This document shows positions 9,434 through 18,611 of a stretch of 64,000 nucleotides of DNA, one piece after another. Position 1 is the first letter of the stretch. The number at the start of each line of letters is the position of its first letter. The translations under genes and the position numbers were made by a program. The stretch is taken from the IMG/VR virus record IMGVR_UViG_3300032116_014198, positions 1-64,000 of that record; one strand, given 5' to 3'. A model generated the notes under the pieces. That model ran no database searches, was not told the DNA's origin, and saw nothing but the letters and a program-made list of their open reading frames with translations. This DNA is from a virus.

Positions 9434-11184
9434 TTAATATACATGTTAGCATATACATTGTTATTTGTTTCAGAATATAGAAATCTACCATCTTCATACA
9501 CATCAATTTTTTCTAAACCATCTTTTGGAATATAGTATGACCAACTATGTTTTCCACTAACAGATTGATTAAATGTTTGTTCAGTTCCGTCATTAAAATA
9601 TGATATAACAACTCTATTTTTTGGTGTATCTGTATAGTTGTAAGATACAACAGCCAAATAGTTTGTTAATGTTTTTACACTATCAATATTTCTATATACT
9701 TTATATATTCTTGTTGAACAACCTTCATACTTGGGGGATATGTTACTAATTGAAGTCTCAGTATTCCATAAGGTACCTTCAAAATCAATTGTTTGTTGGT
9801 CACCAGTTTTTCTTAAAATGTGTGAGTCAATATCATTATCAATAATATTCTGATACAAATATTCTTCGGCAATTTTAAAATCTAAATTACCAAACCTATC
9901 CATTAAATAATTTACATAATCTTGTTCACATGTAATTCGTTTAATGATTTGTAAAAAATACTCAATCTCACAGTAAAAATAGTGAAACGAAACATCTTTT
10001 CTTGAGTCATTTTCATTAAAATAAAACAATCCTTTTTTACCATTGTCGTGACACAATGATGGTACGGTATTTATGTAATCCCAAGATGACTCTGAAAGTT
10101 TATCATCAACTTCTAATCTTTGAAAGTGGGTATAACCTAATGACTTTGCAAATATTAAAGAATTGAATAGATTAACTAATACAGGTAGACCATGTCTTTG
10201 TAAACCTGGCATAACATCAAAAATATCAATATCATCTCTCAAATGATATAAAGTCACATTACTAACATTTGTATAATCATTTTCAAACAATTTATTATTT
10301 GAGTCGTATAAGTAATAGTTTGTTTTGGATAAAATTTCAGGTTTAATAATTGTGTTAGATACTAATAAAGTATCTTGATTATTTCCTTTTAAAATATCCA
10401 AAAATTGTGATAATTTAACTTCAACTTCTTTGTTATGAACAAAAGAATCTATGATTGTAATTGTTTTATTTTTCATTTGATTGTGTCTGTTATATAGGTA
10501 ATCTCTTACGTATTTATGTGTTTGTTTTTTTTCTTCAGGTGAAAGTGATGTTAAAACACCTTGACCATGTTCTCTGTATATACCACCAACCCATTCATCA
10601 CCACGTATCTTACCTCTTAATGATAACTCATAATTGACAGGATAATCTAAATAAGGTAATGACATCATGTATGGTTTAATTAAATCTTTGTAATTTCTAA
10701 ACATTCTTCCAAAAGATACGTAATTCTCTACAAATAAGTCTTCTGTTGTTATGTCTTTAATTGGACTACATAACCATGTATTAGTTTTGTTGGGGGTATA
10801 AATACCATTAGTGTATAACCAATAACCTGTACAATGCATTGAATAGTCAGGGTTTGCATCTAAAAAATCAACTTGTTTTTGTAATTTATACTCATTAAAA
10901 AAATAATCATCTCCATCTAAATAGGCGATATATTCACCTTGTGCTTGCGATAATAAAAATGGTATGTTTTTATGAAAACCTAAATTTTCAGTTGCACGAA
11001 AATGTTTTAAATTGGGATAAAAATTAGTTAATCGCTCAATAATTTGCTCTGAACCATCTTGAGAAAAATCATCTCTAACTAATACCTCAAACTCAAAACT
11101 TGTTTTTTGCCATAAAGCGGACAATAACGCTTGTTCTAAATAATTCGCAAATTTATAAGCGGGTACTATAACACTTACTTTCAT
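9430..11184 (-). CDS. Multidomain GT2 glycosyltransferase
   Basis: 584 residues. Residues 1-240 form a classical GT2 domain: VSVIVPAYKFANYLEQALLS, FEVLVRDDFSQDG and IAYLDGDDYF with the DxD. Residues about 240-460 look like a second, more divergent GT-A-like unit (LYHLRDDIDIFDVMPGL; RLEVDDKL). The last 120 residues are a beta-rich domain (NYLAVVSYNYTDTPKNR...). This is longer than single-domain GT2 enzymes and may add two sugars. It overlaps both neighbours by 4 bp. Confidence 0.8.
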   Translation of the reverse strand: MKVSVIVPAYKFANYLEQALLSALWQKTSFEFEVLVRDDFSQDGSEQIIERLTNFYPNLKHFRATENLGFHKNIPFLLSQAQGEYIAYLDGDDYFFNEYKLQKQVDFLDANPDYSMHCTGYWLYTNGIYTPNKTNTWLCSPIKDITTEDLFVENYVSFGRMFRNYKDLIKPYMMSLPYLDYPVNYELSLRGKIRGDEWVGGIYREHGQGVLTSLSPEEKKQTHKYVRDYLYNRHNQMKNKTITIIDSFVHNKEVEVKLSQFLDILKGNNQDTLLVSNTIIKPEILSKTNYYLYDSNNKLFENDYTNVSNVTLYHLRDDIDIFDVMPGLQRHGLPVLVNLFNSLIFAKSLGYTHFQRLEVDDKLSESSWDYINTVPSLCHDNGKKGLFYFNENDSRKDVSFHYFYCEIEYFLQIIKRITCEQDYVNYLMDRFGNLDFKIAEEYLYQNIIDNDIDSHILRKTGDQQTIDFEGTLWNTETSISNISPKYEGCSTRIYKVYRNIDSVKTLTNYLAVVSYNYTDTPKNRVVISYFNDGTEQTFNQSVSGKHSWSYYIPKDGLEKIDVYEDGRFLYSETNNNVYANMYIK

Positions 11185-11753
11185 AACATTCTTGTATTTG
11201 CTCCAACGTAAATTCCTTCTTTATTAATGTTTTTAACAATACCAGTGTTTAAACCTATTGTTACATTATCAACAACTGATAATTTTTCTTTAATTGATGA
11301 ATTAGTTCCTAAATAAACTTTATCACCTATTGTGACATTTCCTGAAACAATAGAACCTGGCATTGCACTAAAATAATCACCAATGATACAATCATGACCA
11401 ATATGGTTACTACGATTTAATAATGTGTGTGAACCTAATTTAATATTAGTTGTTAATATTGAATAAGCACCAATAAAACTACCATCACCAATTTCTACAT
11501 CATCCATGATAATAGCTGTGGGATGTATGAATGTAAAATATTTTGTGTTTTTTGGTAATCTTTGTATTATATCGTATCTATCTTTAGAGTTTGCAACTGC
11601 AACCATTACAACATGTTTATCAGGTTGTAATGAAGATAATGGTAATGTATCTGAGTTAACATATTCGTCATCAACAAATCTTTTTAATTTAACACCCATT
11701 TGTGACATAACTTCACGAGCGTGACCACCATTACCAACTAAAACTTTAATCAT
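11181..11753 (-). CDS. PglD/NeuD-like sugar O- or N-acyltransferase
   Basis: 190 residues with the two-domain layout of the NeuD/PglD family. There is an N-terminal nucleotide-sugar-binding domain starting LVGNGGHAREV and a C-terminal left-handed beta-helix of hexapeptide repeats (IGDGSFIGAYS, LGSHTLLNRS, NVTIGDKVYLG). The likely catalytic His is in NHIGHDCIIGDY. Members acetylate amino- or hydroxyl-groups of nucleotide sugars with acetyl-CoA. It stands next to a DegT-like gene, the usual partner that installs the amino group, which supports an amino-sugar branch. Confidence 0.85.
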   Translation of the reverse strand: MIKVLVGNGGHAREVMSQMGVKLKRFVDDEYVNSDTLPLSSLQPDKHVVMVAVANSKDRYDIIQRLPKNTKYFTFIHPTAIIMDDVEIGDGSFIGAYSILTTNIKLGSHTLLNRSNHIGHDCIIGDYFSAMPGSIVSGNVTIGDKVYLGTNSSIKEKLSVVDNVTIGLNTGIVKNINKEGIYVGANTRML

Positions 11754-12394
11754 TGTTTATAAATTTCAAATTTTGATAAATCAGGATATGGTAATTCTAA
11801 ATCATTATTTTGTTTTTTAGTACCATCAATATTATAGAATTGATTCATTAGTAGTAAACCACGTGTTGCTAACTCAGGCATCATATAAAAGTTCCAACCT
11901 AACATATCCAAGTTATCATCATGATATGAACATTCACGTCTACCACTATATCTTGCTCGTTTAAACCAGTGATACGCATCTAAACTATCTGTTAGTATTG
12001 CACCACCTTTACTTAGTTTAAAGTGTTTATATGGTCCTGTAAATGAAATACACATGTGACTATTTGGTTTATACATGTCAGCAGTAAATGACAATGCTGA
12101 ATCCCAAACATTTGAACCAATTAATTGATAAGAACCTTTAATTGTTTTTCCATCAACAGGTATAAAATCAACTTTTAATCCTGCGTGTATTATTTCACAA
12201 GGAACTGAAGGATATGTTCTATTTGGTATTGATATTTTTTCACTTTGAATTGATTTGGTTATATTTTTTTCATAATACAATGCTAAAAATAATGCGTTAC
12301 TCATGTTATCTAATGTAACAACATAAGGTGCTCCAGTATATCTACCAAGTTCTTTTTCAAAGTCATCTGTTATTTTATAAACTCCGTTTGCCAT
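11750..12394 (-). CDS. Short DegT/DnrJ/EryC1-like aminotransferase
   Basis: 214 residues, against about 370-400 for normal family members. The N-terminal PLP-domain motifs can be followed: FEKELGRYTGAPYVVTLDN, NRTYPSVPCEIIHAGLKV, the PLP-ring Asp in NVWDSALSF, and SFTGPYKHFKLSKGGAILTD, which aligns with the SF-x-x-x-K-x-x-x-x-GG segment of the Schiff-base lysine (probably K123 or K126). The C-terminal small domain is mostly missing. It could be an active minimal enzyme, a partner subunit or a decayed copy. There is no frameshift and it is coupled to the next gene by 4 bp, so it appears to be maintained. Confidence 0.7.
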   Translation of the reverse strand: MANGVYKITDDFEKELGRYTGAPYVVTLDNMSNALFLALYYEKNITKSIQSEKISIPNRTYPSVPCEIIHAGLKVDFIPVDGKTIKGSYQLIGSNVWDSALSFTADMYKPNSHMCISFTGPYKHFKLSKGGAILTDSLDAYHWFKRARYSGRRECSYHDDNLDMLGWNFYMMPELATRGLLLMNQFYNIDGTKKQNNDLELPYPDLSKFEIYKQ

Positions 12395-12396
12395 AT

Positions 12397-13239
12397 TTAA
12401 TTTTTAATTGCTAATGTTGAAATATCGTAATTAAATAGTTCATACCCTAAAGATAATAAAAAATTATTTACCTCATCATTATCTTCATCAGTAATATTTG
12501 AGTTTTCAAAAATAATAAAATCAGATAACAGATGGGTATTATTTTTTAACGATAAAATTAATTTAGCGTCTAACCCCTCAACATCTAAGTGCATCCAAAA
12601 AGGTTTAGTATCAAAATTATTTATAATTAAATCTTTTAACGATATTGATGTTTTTCTTGTTTCAACAATATCTGTAATATTAAATTTTTCAAAATGATTA
12701 ATATCTGTTGAATTAAAATAACCTGATTCACTTTCATAGAAAGAAACTTCATCCCCATTTGGTGTTATTAAAGACTGAATTAGTTTAACGTTGTTAATTG
12801 ATTTATAATTGTTTATTAAACCATTAAATTGTTTATCAGACGCTTCAACAAGAATTGCGTTTGTGTGTCCTTCTTTAACAGATTGTACCCATTCACCATA
12901 TTCACCATCATGTGTTCCTATAGCCAAACCAACATTATTAGGGTTTGATGAACAATATGTTAAGAATATTTGGTGTAAAAAATCTTGTTTATTTGGTATG
13001 AACCTTTCCTCAAAAATAGTTTTACCTGATTTAGTGGTTACAGTAATATTCTTAAAATTAAAATCGTTGTAATCTACAAACCAATTGTCATTTGCGGTTG
13101 ATTTCCAAACAATTTCGTCATTAATGTATTTTGAAAAATACACATTTAATGGAAATTCATCATCATTTATTACTTTAGAAACACCGTGAGTTCTAAAAGT
13201 AACCTTATTGTTAACACTATTTAATGAAAAAATATTCAT
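12397..13239 (-). CDS. FkbM-type methyltransferase with N-terminal beta domain
   Basis: 280 residues. Residues 1-85 are a beta domain with DNWFVDYNDFNFKNITVTT, resembling domains in four other operon proteins. Residues 95-280 are an FkbM-type SAM methyltransferase: NNVGLAIGTHDGEYGEWV (motif I), AILVEAS (acidic residue after strand 2) and PFWMHLDVEGLDAKLILSL, the D-x-E-G family signature. FkbM enzymes O-methylate sugars and other hydroxyls. Its start codon shares one base with the previous stop codon. Confidence 0.8.
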   Translation of the reverse strand: MNIFSLNSVNNKVTFRTHGVSKVINDDEFPLNVYFSKYINDEIVWKSTANDNWFVDYNDFNFKNITVTTKSGKTIFEERFIPNKQDFLHQIFLTYCSSNPNNVGLAIGTHDGEYGEWVQSVKEGHTNAILVEASDKQFNGLINNYKSINNVKLIQSLITPNGDEVSFYESESGYFNSTDINHFEKFNITDIVETRKTSISLKDLIINNFDTKPFWMHLDVEGLDAKLILSLKNNTHLLSDFIIFENSNITDEDNDEVNNFLLSLGYELFNYDISTLAIKN

Positions 13240-15200
13240 TATTTTTTTCTTTTAGTGATTAAAACACCGTGAGGTTCATTAACACTAACCCTATCTTTAC
13301 GAGTCATATGTAGTGTGAATAATTCACATTCAAATCCAAATTTAGTTAACTTATCCACCATTGGTATCAATTCACCATTATTATTACCATGAAACTCAAT
13401 AATAAACTTTTCAATCATATTCATTTGTTCATCAGTTAATGATTCAATTAACTCATATTCACCACCCTCAATATCACATTTAAATAATGAAATATTTGTT
13501 AAATTATTTTCGTTAACAATCTCATCAAATGTTATGGTTTCTAAGTCCATAGTTGAATCTAAATCACTGTACGATGGATTTGAGTTATCAAAAGTATGAG
13601 TACCAATTGTTGAATTTTTTGTTGAGTAATGAAACTTTATGTTTTGTTTCTTACCTGTTAAAGGTGCTAAATAGACCGGTGATTTTTCATAATCAGAACC
13701 TAAAACTGTTTTAATATTTTTATCCAATAAAGGATTCGCTTCAACTAAAATAACTTTTTTAGCGTCTTTAGCGTACATGTACTTAGCAAATAAACCAATA
13801 TTAGCACCAACATCAATTACCGTATCCATATCATTTAGGTTAAAACTACCGTAAATGTCATCACTAAAGAATTCTATATAATTCCTGAATGAACAATCAA
13901 ATGGTTCAAAATTTACTTTAGGTAATCTTGGAAAAATATCATTTACAACAATTTCGTGACTGTATTTTAAATTGTCATTTTGGTCATAAAAATCAAGTGA
14001 GAAACCTCTAAAAGTTGCCAATTGATGGAACTTTATGATATGTTGAGGTATTGGTATTACAAACCAACCCAAAGGTGAGTCGGCTTTAAAATTCATCCAA
14101 TACATTGGTGCTCCCGATGTTAAACATTTGAACGATACTTTATAATCAATTGGGTCGTAACCACTGTAAAAAATATTGATTTTGTTTTCATCTTTTTCGT
14201 AGCTGATGTGCATTAAGTTTTGTAAATTATCCATGTTAAATTTTTTAAGTAGTAAGTTTGTATCCTGGTTTATATCTCCAGTAAGATATGTGATGTTATC
14301 ATAAATGTCATATTTACCACAGTAAACATCTAAATTAAACATCATCATTGGCATTTTATATTCCAACGCTTCTTTAATTGCAATTGGATTTAATTCTTTA
14401 TTATTTCGGTCACCTTTTGATGCGAAGAAGAATAAATCAGCCGCTTGTAAAAAGTTATAGACATCATGTCTTTCACCCCAAACAATACAGTTATCAGGTT
14501 TGTTATTCATTAAAGGTTCCCAATAATCTTTAAAATTACCAGCTTGATTACCTAAGAAGTGAAATCTAAATTTATGACCTTGTAATTTACGAGCAATTTC
14601 AAACAAATAACCCTGATTTTTTCTTTGGGTAAATAAACCAACATTTACAATGTGTATACAATCTTTTTCAAGACCGAGTAATTCTTTATATTTTTCTTGG
14701 TCTCTTGATTTGAAATCAACAGGGTATTCAATAACTTCGTATGGTATATCATATACTGAATATCTGAAAGCGTTAAAAGGACTAACAAATAAAAATTTAT
14801 CAGGAAACCATCTTTTATTTTGAACAGGAAATGATGAATCGTGCGTAGTTTCAAATACTTTATATTTTCTTTGTTTGTTATAAACAACCGCAGTTATTTC
14901 ATCCTCTAAAAAATATTCAGGAAATTCTTCTAAACATACTAAATCAGGGTCAAACGATGTTAGTAATTCAGTGAAGTGTTCTTTTCTTCTACTATCATCT
15001 AATGTAATCAATTTGTCTTCACCAATAAGTTCCAATACTCTATTTCTTTGTACATTAAATAACCACGCATGATTATGGTGTTCAACACATAAAATATCAT
15101 ATTCATCTTTTAATAAAGAAATTTTATTTACCAATACTTGAGGTAATCCACCTGTTGATAAGTGAGGTGTAAAAAATAATAGTTTTTCCTTGTTATTCAT
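13239..15200 (-). CDS. GT4 glycosyltransferase fused to FkbM methyltransferase
   Basis: 653 residues. Residues 1-330 are a GT-B glycosyltransferase (FFTPHLSTGGLPQVLVNKI; HIVNVGLFTQRKNQGYLFEIA; ADLFFFASKGDRNNKELNPIA). Residues about 345-435 are a beta domain (PMYWMNFKADSPLGWF). Residues 440-653 are an FkbM methyltransferase (TVIDVGANIGLFAKYMYAKD; VILVEANPLLDKNI; LFKCDIEGGEYELIESL). The fusion suggests a sugar is added and capped by methylation by one polypeptide. The architecture parallels the GT4-beta-BAHT protein at 5001-7106. It overlaps both neighbours by a single base. Confidence 0.85.
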   Translation of the reverse strand: MNNKEKLLFFTPHLSTGGLPQVLVNKISLLKDEYDILCVEHHNHAWLFNVQRNRVLELIGEDKLITLDDSRRKEHFTELLTSFDPDLVCLEEFPEYFLEDEITAVVYNKQRKYKVFETTHDSSFPVQNKRWFPDKFLFVSPFNAFRYSVYDIPYEVIEYPVDFKSRDQEKYKELLGLEKDCIHIVNVGLFTQRKNQGYLFEIARKLQGHKFRFHFLGNQAGNFKDYWEPLMNNKPDNCIVWGERHDVYNFLQAADLFFFASKGDRNNKELNPIAIKEALEYKMPMMMFNLDVYCGKYDIYDNITYLTGDINQDTNLLLKKFNMDNLQNLMHISYEKDENKINIFYSGYDPIDYKVSFKCLTSGAPMYWMNFKADSPLGWFVIPIPQHIIKFHQLATFRGFSLDFYDQNDNLKYSHEIVVNDIFPRLPKVNFEPFDCSFRNYIEFFSDDIYGSFNLNDMDTVIDVGANIGLFAKYMYAKDAKKVILVEANPLLDKNIKTVLGSDYEKSPVYLAPLTGKKQNIKFHYSTKNSTIGTHTFDNSNPSYSDLDSTMDLETITFDEIVNENNLTNISLFKCDIEGGEYELIESLTDEQMNMIEKFIIEFHGNNNGELIPMVDKLTKFGFECELFTLHMTRKDRVSVNEPHGVLITKRKK

Positions 15201-16783
15201 TATAGCTTACTAAAAATAAAATGTTCTGTAGCAATATAATCAACACAACCTTCAAGTAAATGTTTTATAACTTGACTTGGGTAGTTATTGATTGGTTCCC
15301 CGTGAGCATTAAATGATGTGTTTAATACAACAGGAATATCGGATAACTTATAGTATTCTGATATGATACTATGAAAATTTGGGTTATTATTTTTATCAAC
15401 AGCTTGAGGTCTTGCAGTTTTATCCTTTGGATGAATAACTGCTGGAATCTTATCAACCCATTCTTTTCTGGTGTCATAACACAATGTCATAAATTCTGCT
15501 GCGTATAGTGACCTATCTGCGTGAAAGATAGTATTAATATGTTCTTTTAACACACTTGGTGCAAATGGCATAATTTCATTACGTCTTAATTTTTTATTTA
15601 ACAATACGTGTGTTTTGGTGTCGGTAGGTCTAGTAACAATACTTCTATTACCTAACGCTCTTGGACCATACTCTGTTTTACCATAAAATAAACCAACAAC
15701 TTTTCCTTCATCTATTAATTCGGCAACTCTACTATGTGAAGAAGGTTCAAAATAAATTTGACCTGGATAGTTATTTATTTCTGACATCCAATCGTCACCA
15801 TTAAATTCTGAACCAAAAAATACATTATCTAATTTAAGTGGTAATAACAATTCACCAAGTTCATTTGCTTTACACAACGCAGCACCGGTAGACAAACCAC
15901 CATCACCCATTGAAGGGTGTATGTAAATCTCCTCAAAGAAATTAAAACTATTGATGGATTGATTTAATTTTACGTTAGCAAATAAACCACCATTAAATGT
16001 TACTTTATTATAATCAGGATATCTGGATTTCAAATCTCTAAGATATTGCCACATTAATTCTTCGGTGTGTTTTTCTAAACAAAATGCTAAGTCATTTCTA
16101 TTTTCTTCAGAATCAAAATAACCTGAATTTTTTAATTTATCAACAAAAATAAAATCAAACAATGTTTCAGAATTTGATGGTCCAAATGTTAAGTCACCAT
16201 TATATTTTATAATGTGTTTAAGATAGTTGTACAACATTTCATTGTATTTACCATGAGATGCCATACCAACGACTTTACCTTCATCTTTAAACATCTGCCA
16301 ACCAAGTAATACGGTTACTCTTCCCCACAAACCAGCTAATGATGTGGTTGTTGGAACGTTTTGTGAACTAACAACTTCATAGTCACCATTGTCACATAAG
16401 TAAACTTTTCCTCTACTTCTATTACCTTGACCATCATGACTCACAGCCAATACTTTACCCTCAAATCCTGATGTAAAATATGCTCCTAAAGCATGACATT
16501 TATGGTGTGAATAACTAGTTGTTTTATCAATTAAACATATGTTATCATCTTCAATCTTATAGTGTTTTGGTAATGCAAAAGCAACATGGTCACAATTTTC
16601 CAATGTAACACCAAAGTTCTTTTCAATGAACTCTAAACCTTTAATTGGGTGTGCCCAATAACTATGTATTGCTTTAATACCTGTTAATTTTTCTTCTTCA
16701 ATAGCACAAACTAATTTACCATCAATTACTAATGCAACTGATGAATCGTGACCTCCGTGATGTATTCCTATAATTGTACTCAT
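15200..16783 (-). CDS. NodU/CmcH-family carbamoyltransferase
   Basis: 527 residues, close to full family length. The N-terminal Kae1-like domain has IIGIHHGGHDSSVALVIDG, the metal-binding YSHHKCHALGAYFTSGF and VLAVSHDGQGNRSRG. Later motifs include MGDGGLSTGAAL, the family signature YGPRALGNRSI, MPFAPSVL and VVLNTSFNAHGEPI. The enzyme uses carbamoyl phosphate and ATP to carbamoylate a hydroxyl, usually on a sugar. No truncation or missing motif was seen. It is an uncommon cargo for a phage and fits a glycan-capping role in the operon. Confidence 0.93.
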   Translation of the reverse strand: MSTIIGIHHGGHDSSVALVIDGKLVCAIEEEKLTGIKAIHSYWAHPIKGLEFIEKNFGVTLENCDHVAFALPKHYKIEDDNICLIDKTTSYSHHKCHALGAYFTSGFEGKVLAVSHDGQGNRSRGKVYLCDNGDYEVVSSQNVPTTTSLAGLWGRVTVLLGWQMFKDEGKVVGMASHGKYNEMLYNYLKHIIKYNGDLTFGPSNSETLFDFIFVDKLKNSGYFDSEENRNDLAFCLEKHTEELMWQYLRDLKSRYPDYNKVTFNGGLFANVKLNQSINSFNFFEEIYIHPSMGDGGLSTGAALCKANELGELLLPLKLDNVFFGSEFNGDDWMSEINNYPGQIYFEPSSHSRVAELIDEGKVVGLFYGKTEYGPRALGNRSIVTRPTDTKTHVLLNKKLRRNEIMPFAPSVLKEHINTIFHADRSLYAAEFMTLCYDTRKEWVDKIPAVIHPKDKTARPQAVDKNNNPNFHSIISEYYKLSDIPVVLNTSFNAHGEPINNYPSQVIKHLLEGCVDYIATEHFIFSKL

Positions 16784-17424
16784 AAATTCATTATATCGTT
16801 AAAAAGTTCTCTTGAGTTAAATGGTAACCAGTTATTTTTATGTTCTGATGATACGTTTGGTTTTGTATGGTTACTACAAAATAAAAAACCACTTCCCCAT
16901 TCACCTAAAGATTCTCGTTTAATGTTAAACCTACCAATTTTAAATCTTGAATAGTATTTTGTATTTAATCTACTAATGTCGGTTAAAGGTAAGAATGTTA
17001 TTTTAGAATCAACATATTGTTGTGATAATCTGTCTGAAAATTTTGAATATATTGTAAGATTTGTTCTTACTTTATCTCGATAATCAATTGATTGTTCTGC
17101 CCACGTACATGACTCTTTATATGAGTCAGTATCAAATGTTAAGGCTACTTCTTTATCTGATTCATTAAATGTATGTTGAGTAACTAATACTGGATAGTTA
17201 TTTTTCCAACCCCAAATTTTAACTCTCCACTGATTTCTAAATTTTTTACCTAAATGTACAAACCAATTTTCGGGGGACATTATGTTATGATTGACCAACG
17301 CCCAATCATTTCCGTAATTTTCATAAACCTCAACAAGATACCTGTGACTCCAAGTATCCCATATGTTAATAAAAACACCGTCAACAAAGTTTATAGTACA
17401 ATTTATATTATTAAAATCCGTCAT
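16780..17424 (-). CDS. Beta-domain protein of glycan operon, function unknown
   Basis: 214 residues. Residues 5-90 (CTINFVDGVFINIW; ENWFVHLGKKFRNQWRVKIW) closely follow the beta domain found in the middle of the 5001-7106 protein and at the N-terminus of the 17421-18611 heptosyltransferase. The remaining 120 residues, rich in Ser, Arg and aromatic residues, have no motif I recognise and no methyltransferase or glycosyltransferase signature. It overlaps both neighbours by 4 bp and sits directly after the heptosyltransferase gene, so a partner or specificity subunit is possible. Confidence 0.6.
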   Translation of the reverse strand: MTDFNNINCTINFVDGVFINIWDTWSHRYLVEVYENYGNDWALVNHNIMSPENWFVHLGKKFRNQWRVKIWGWKNNYPVLVTQHTFNESDKEVALTFDTDSYKESCTWAEQSIDYRDKVRTNLTIYSKFSDRLSQQYVDSKITFLPLTDISRLNTKYYSRFKIGRFNIKRESLGEWGSGFLFCSNHTKPNVSSEHKNNWLPFNSRELFNDIMNL

Positions 17425-18611
17425 ATTAAATTATTTTCTTTTATTTTATCAATTACCATTTTTGGTGATATTTTTCTTGAACACTCCCAGTTTTTATTTT
17501 CGGGACATAATGTTTTTTCAAACACAGTAAATTTATCGGCATGTTTTTCAGAGTTCCAACAACCATGACAAACATCTTCATTGATTACTCTTATACAATC
17601 TTCAGTAAATTCATTGGTTGCTTTTGTCACACCAGAAATCATAACTACTTTTCTACCACATGCCCATGCTAACCAAGCAAGACCTGAACTCACACCAATA
17701 AAAAACTCACAATGATGTAGATACCACATACGGTCAGTTAATGGTAAATTACCATTTCTTTTTGTAACTTTTTTTAAGTCAGTTTTTTCTTTTGAAATTG
17801 AAACCACCTCATAACCTAATGAAGTTAATTCATTTACTAAAGTTTGCCAACCAACTTTATTATTCCATTGTTTAATTTCACCTGACGCAAATTCAGAAAT
17901 ACAGACATATTTTTTTTGAATTGGTCTTTCATTATTTTCACAAATTAAATGAGGTCTCATCTCTTTTAATTCTAAACCAAGTACTGATGGTGCAAAATGT
18001 TGAAGAGGGATTAATGATGGATGATACGGTGATTCATTTTTTTTCCAATATGTTAAGTCATCAAAATGAAGATATTTTTTCTTAAATAATAACTTACGTA
18101 AATTGATATGTTCTTCATTTGGAATGCCGTATGATATTTTATAAGTTGCGTAAAATTTAGAATCATTAAATTCGTAAGTATCACCACGAACAATTGTAAA
18201 ATCACTATAAGATTTTTCAAATATTGAAGGAATAAAAGTTTGGAATGTAATATTACAATTATGAATTTTACCAAATTCTTTAACATATTCAACCCAAGCC
18301 AAATTATCACCAATTGGTGTGTTTGTAATTGCGATTAATACATCTTTATCTTTTAAATCTAAAACTTCCTCATGAATAATTCCCAAACCATTTTTCATAA
18401 CAACCACTTTCCATTCAACATAATAATTGATTGCGGTTTTTGTCCAATAATTTGGTTTTAAAGTGTCTGAATGTAAAAGTTTATTTGTTTTATTATCTAA
18501 GAATAAAACTTCATAAGTTTCATCTTCAGGATATTCCTTATCGGGAACACCAACAATCTCAACTTTGGCGCCAAGATGAAAATCTACTTTTATTTTAATT
18601 TCCTGTTCCAT
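17421..18611 (-). CDS. BAHT/TibC-like protein O-heptosyltransferase
   Basis: 396 residues, about the length of stand-alone family members. Residues 1-95 are the N-terminal beta domain (YWTKTAINYYVEWKVVVM). The GT-B part carries TPIGDNLAWVEYVKEFGK, LIPLQHFAPSVLGLELKEM, YVCISEFASGEIKQWNN, FFIGVSSGLAWLAWACGRK and a four-Cys pattern C-x2-C-x17-C-x7-C (VCHGCW ... LCPEN ... WECSRK), as in the iron-finger of TibC-type enzymes. The family glycosylates Ser/Thr of surface proteins with heptose from ADP-heptose. It overlaps the GT9 gene by 17 bp. Confidence 0.8.
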   Translation of the reverse strand: MEQEIKIKVDFHLGAKVEIVGVPDKEYPEDETYEVLFLDNKTNKLLHSDTLKPNYWTKTAINYYVEWKVVVMKNGLGIIHEEVLDLKDKDVLIAITNTPIGDNLAWVEYVKEFGKIHNCNITFQTFIPSIFEKSYSDFTIVRGDTYEFNDSKFYATYKISYGIPNEEHINLRKLLFKKKYLHFDDLTYWKKNESPYHPSLIPLQHFAPSVLGLELKEMRPHLICENNERPIQKKYVCISEFASGEIKQWNNKVGWQTLVNELTSLGYEVVSISKEKTDLKKVTKRNGNLPLTDRMWYLHHCEFFIGVSSGLAWLAWACGRKVVMISGVTKATNEFTEDCIRVINEDVCHGCWNSEKHADKFTVFEKTLCPENKNWECSRKISPKMVIDKIKENNLI

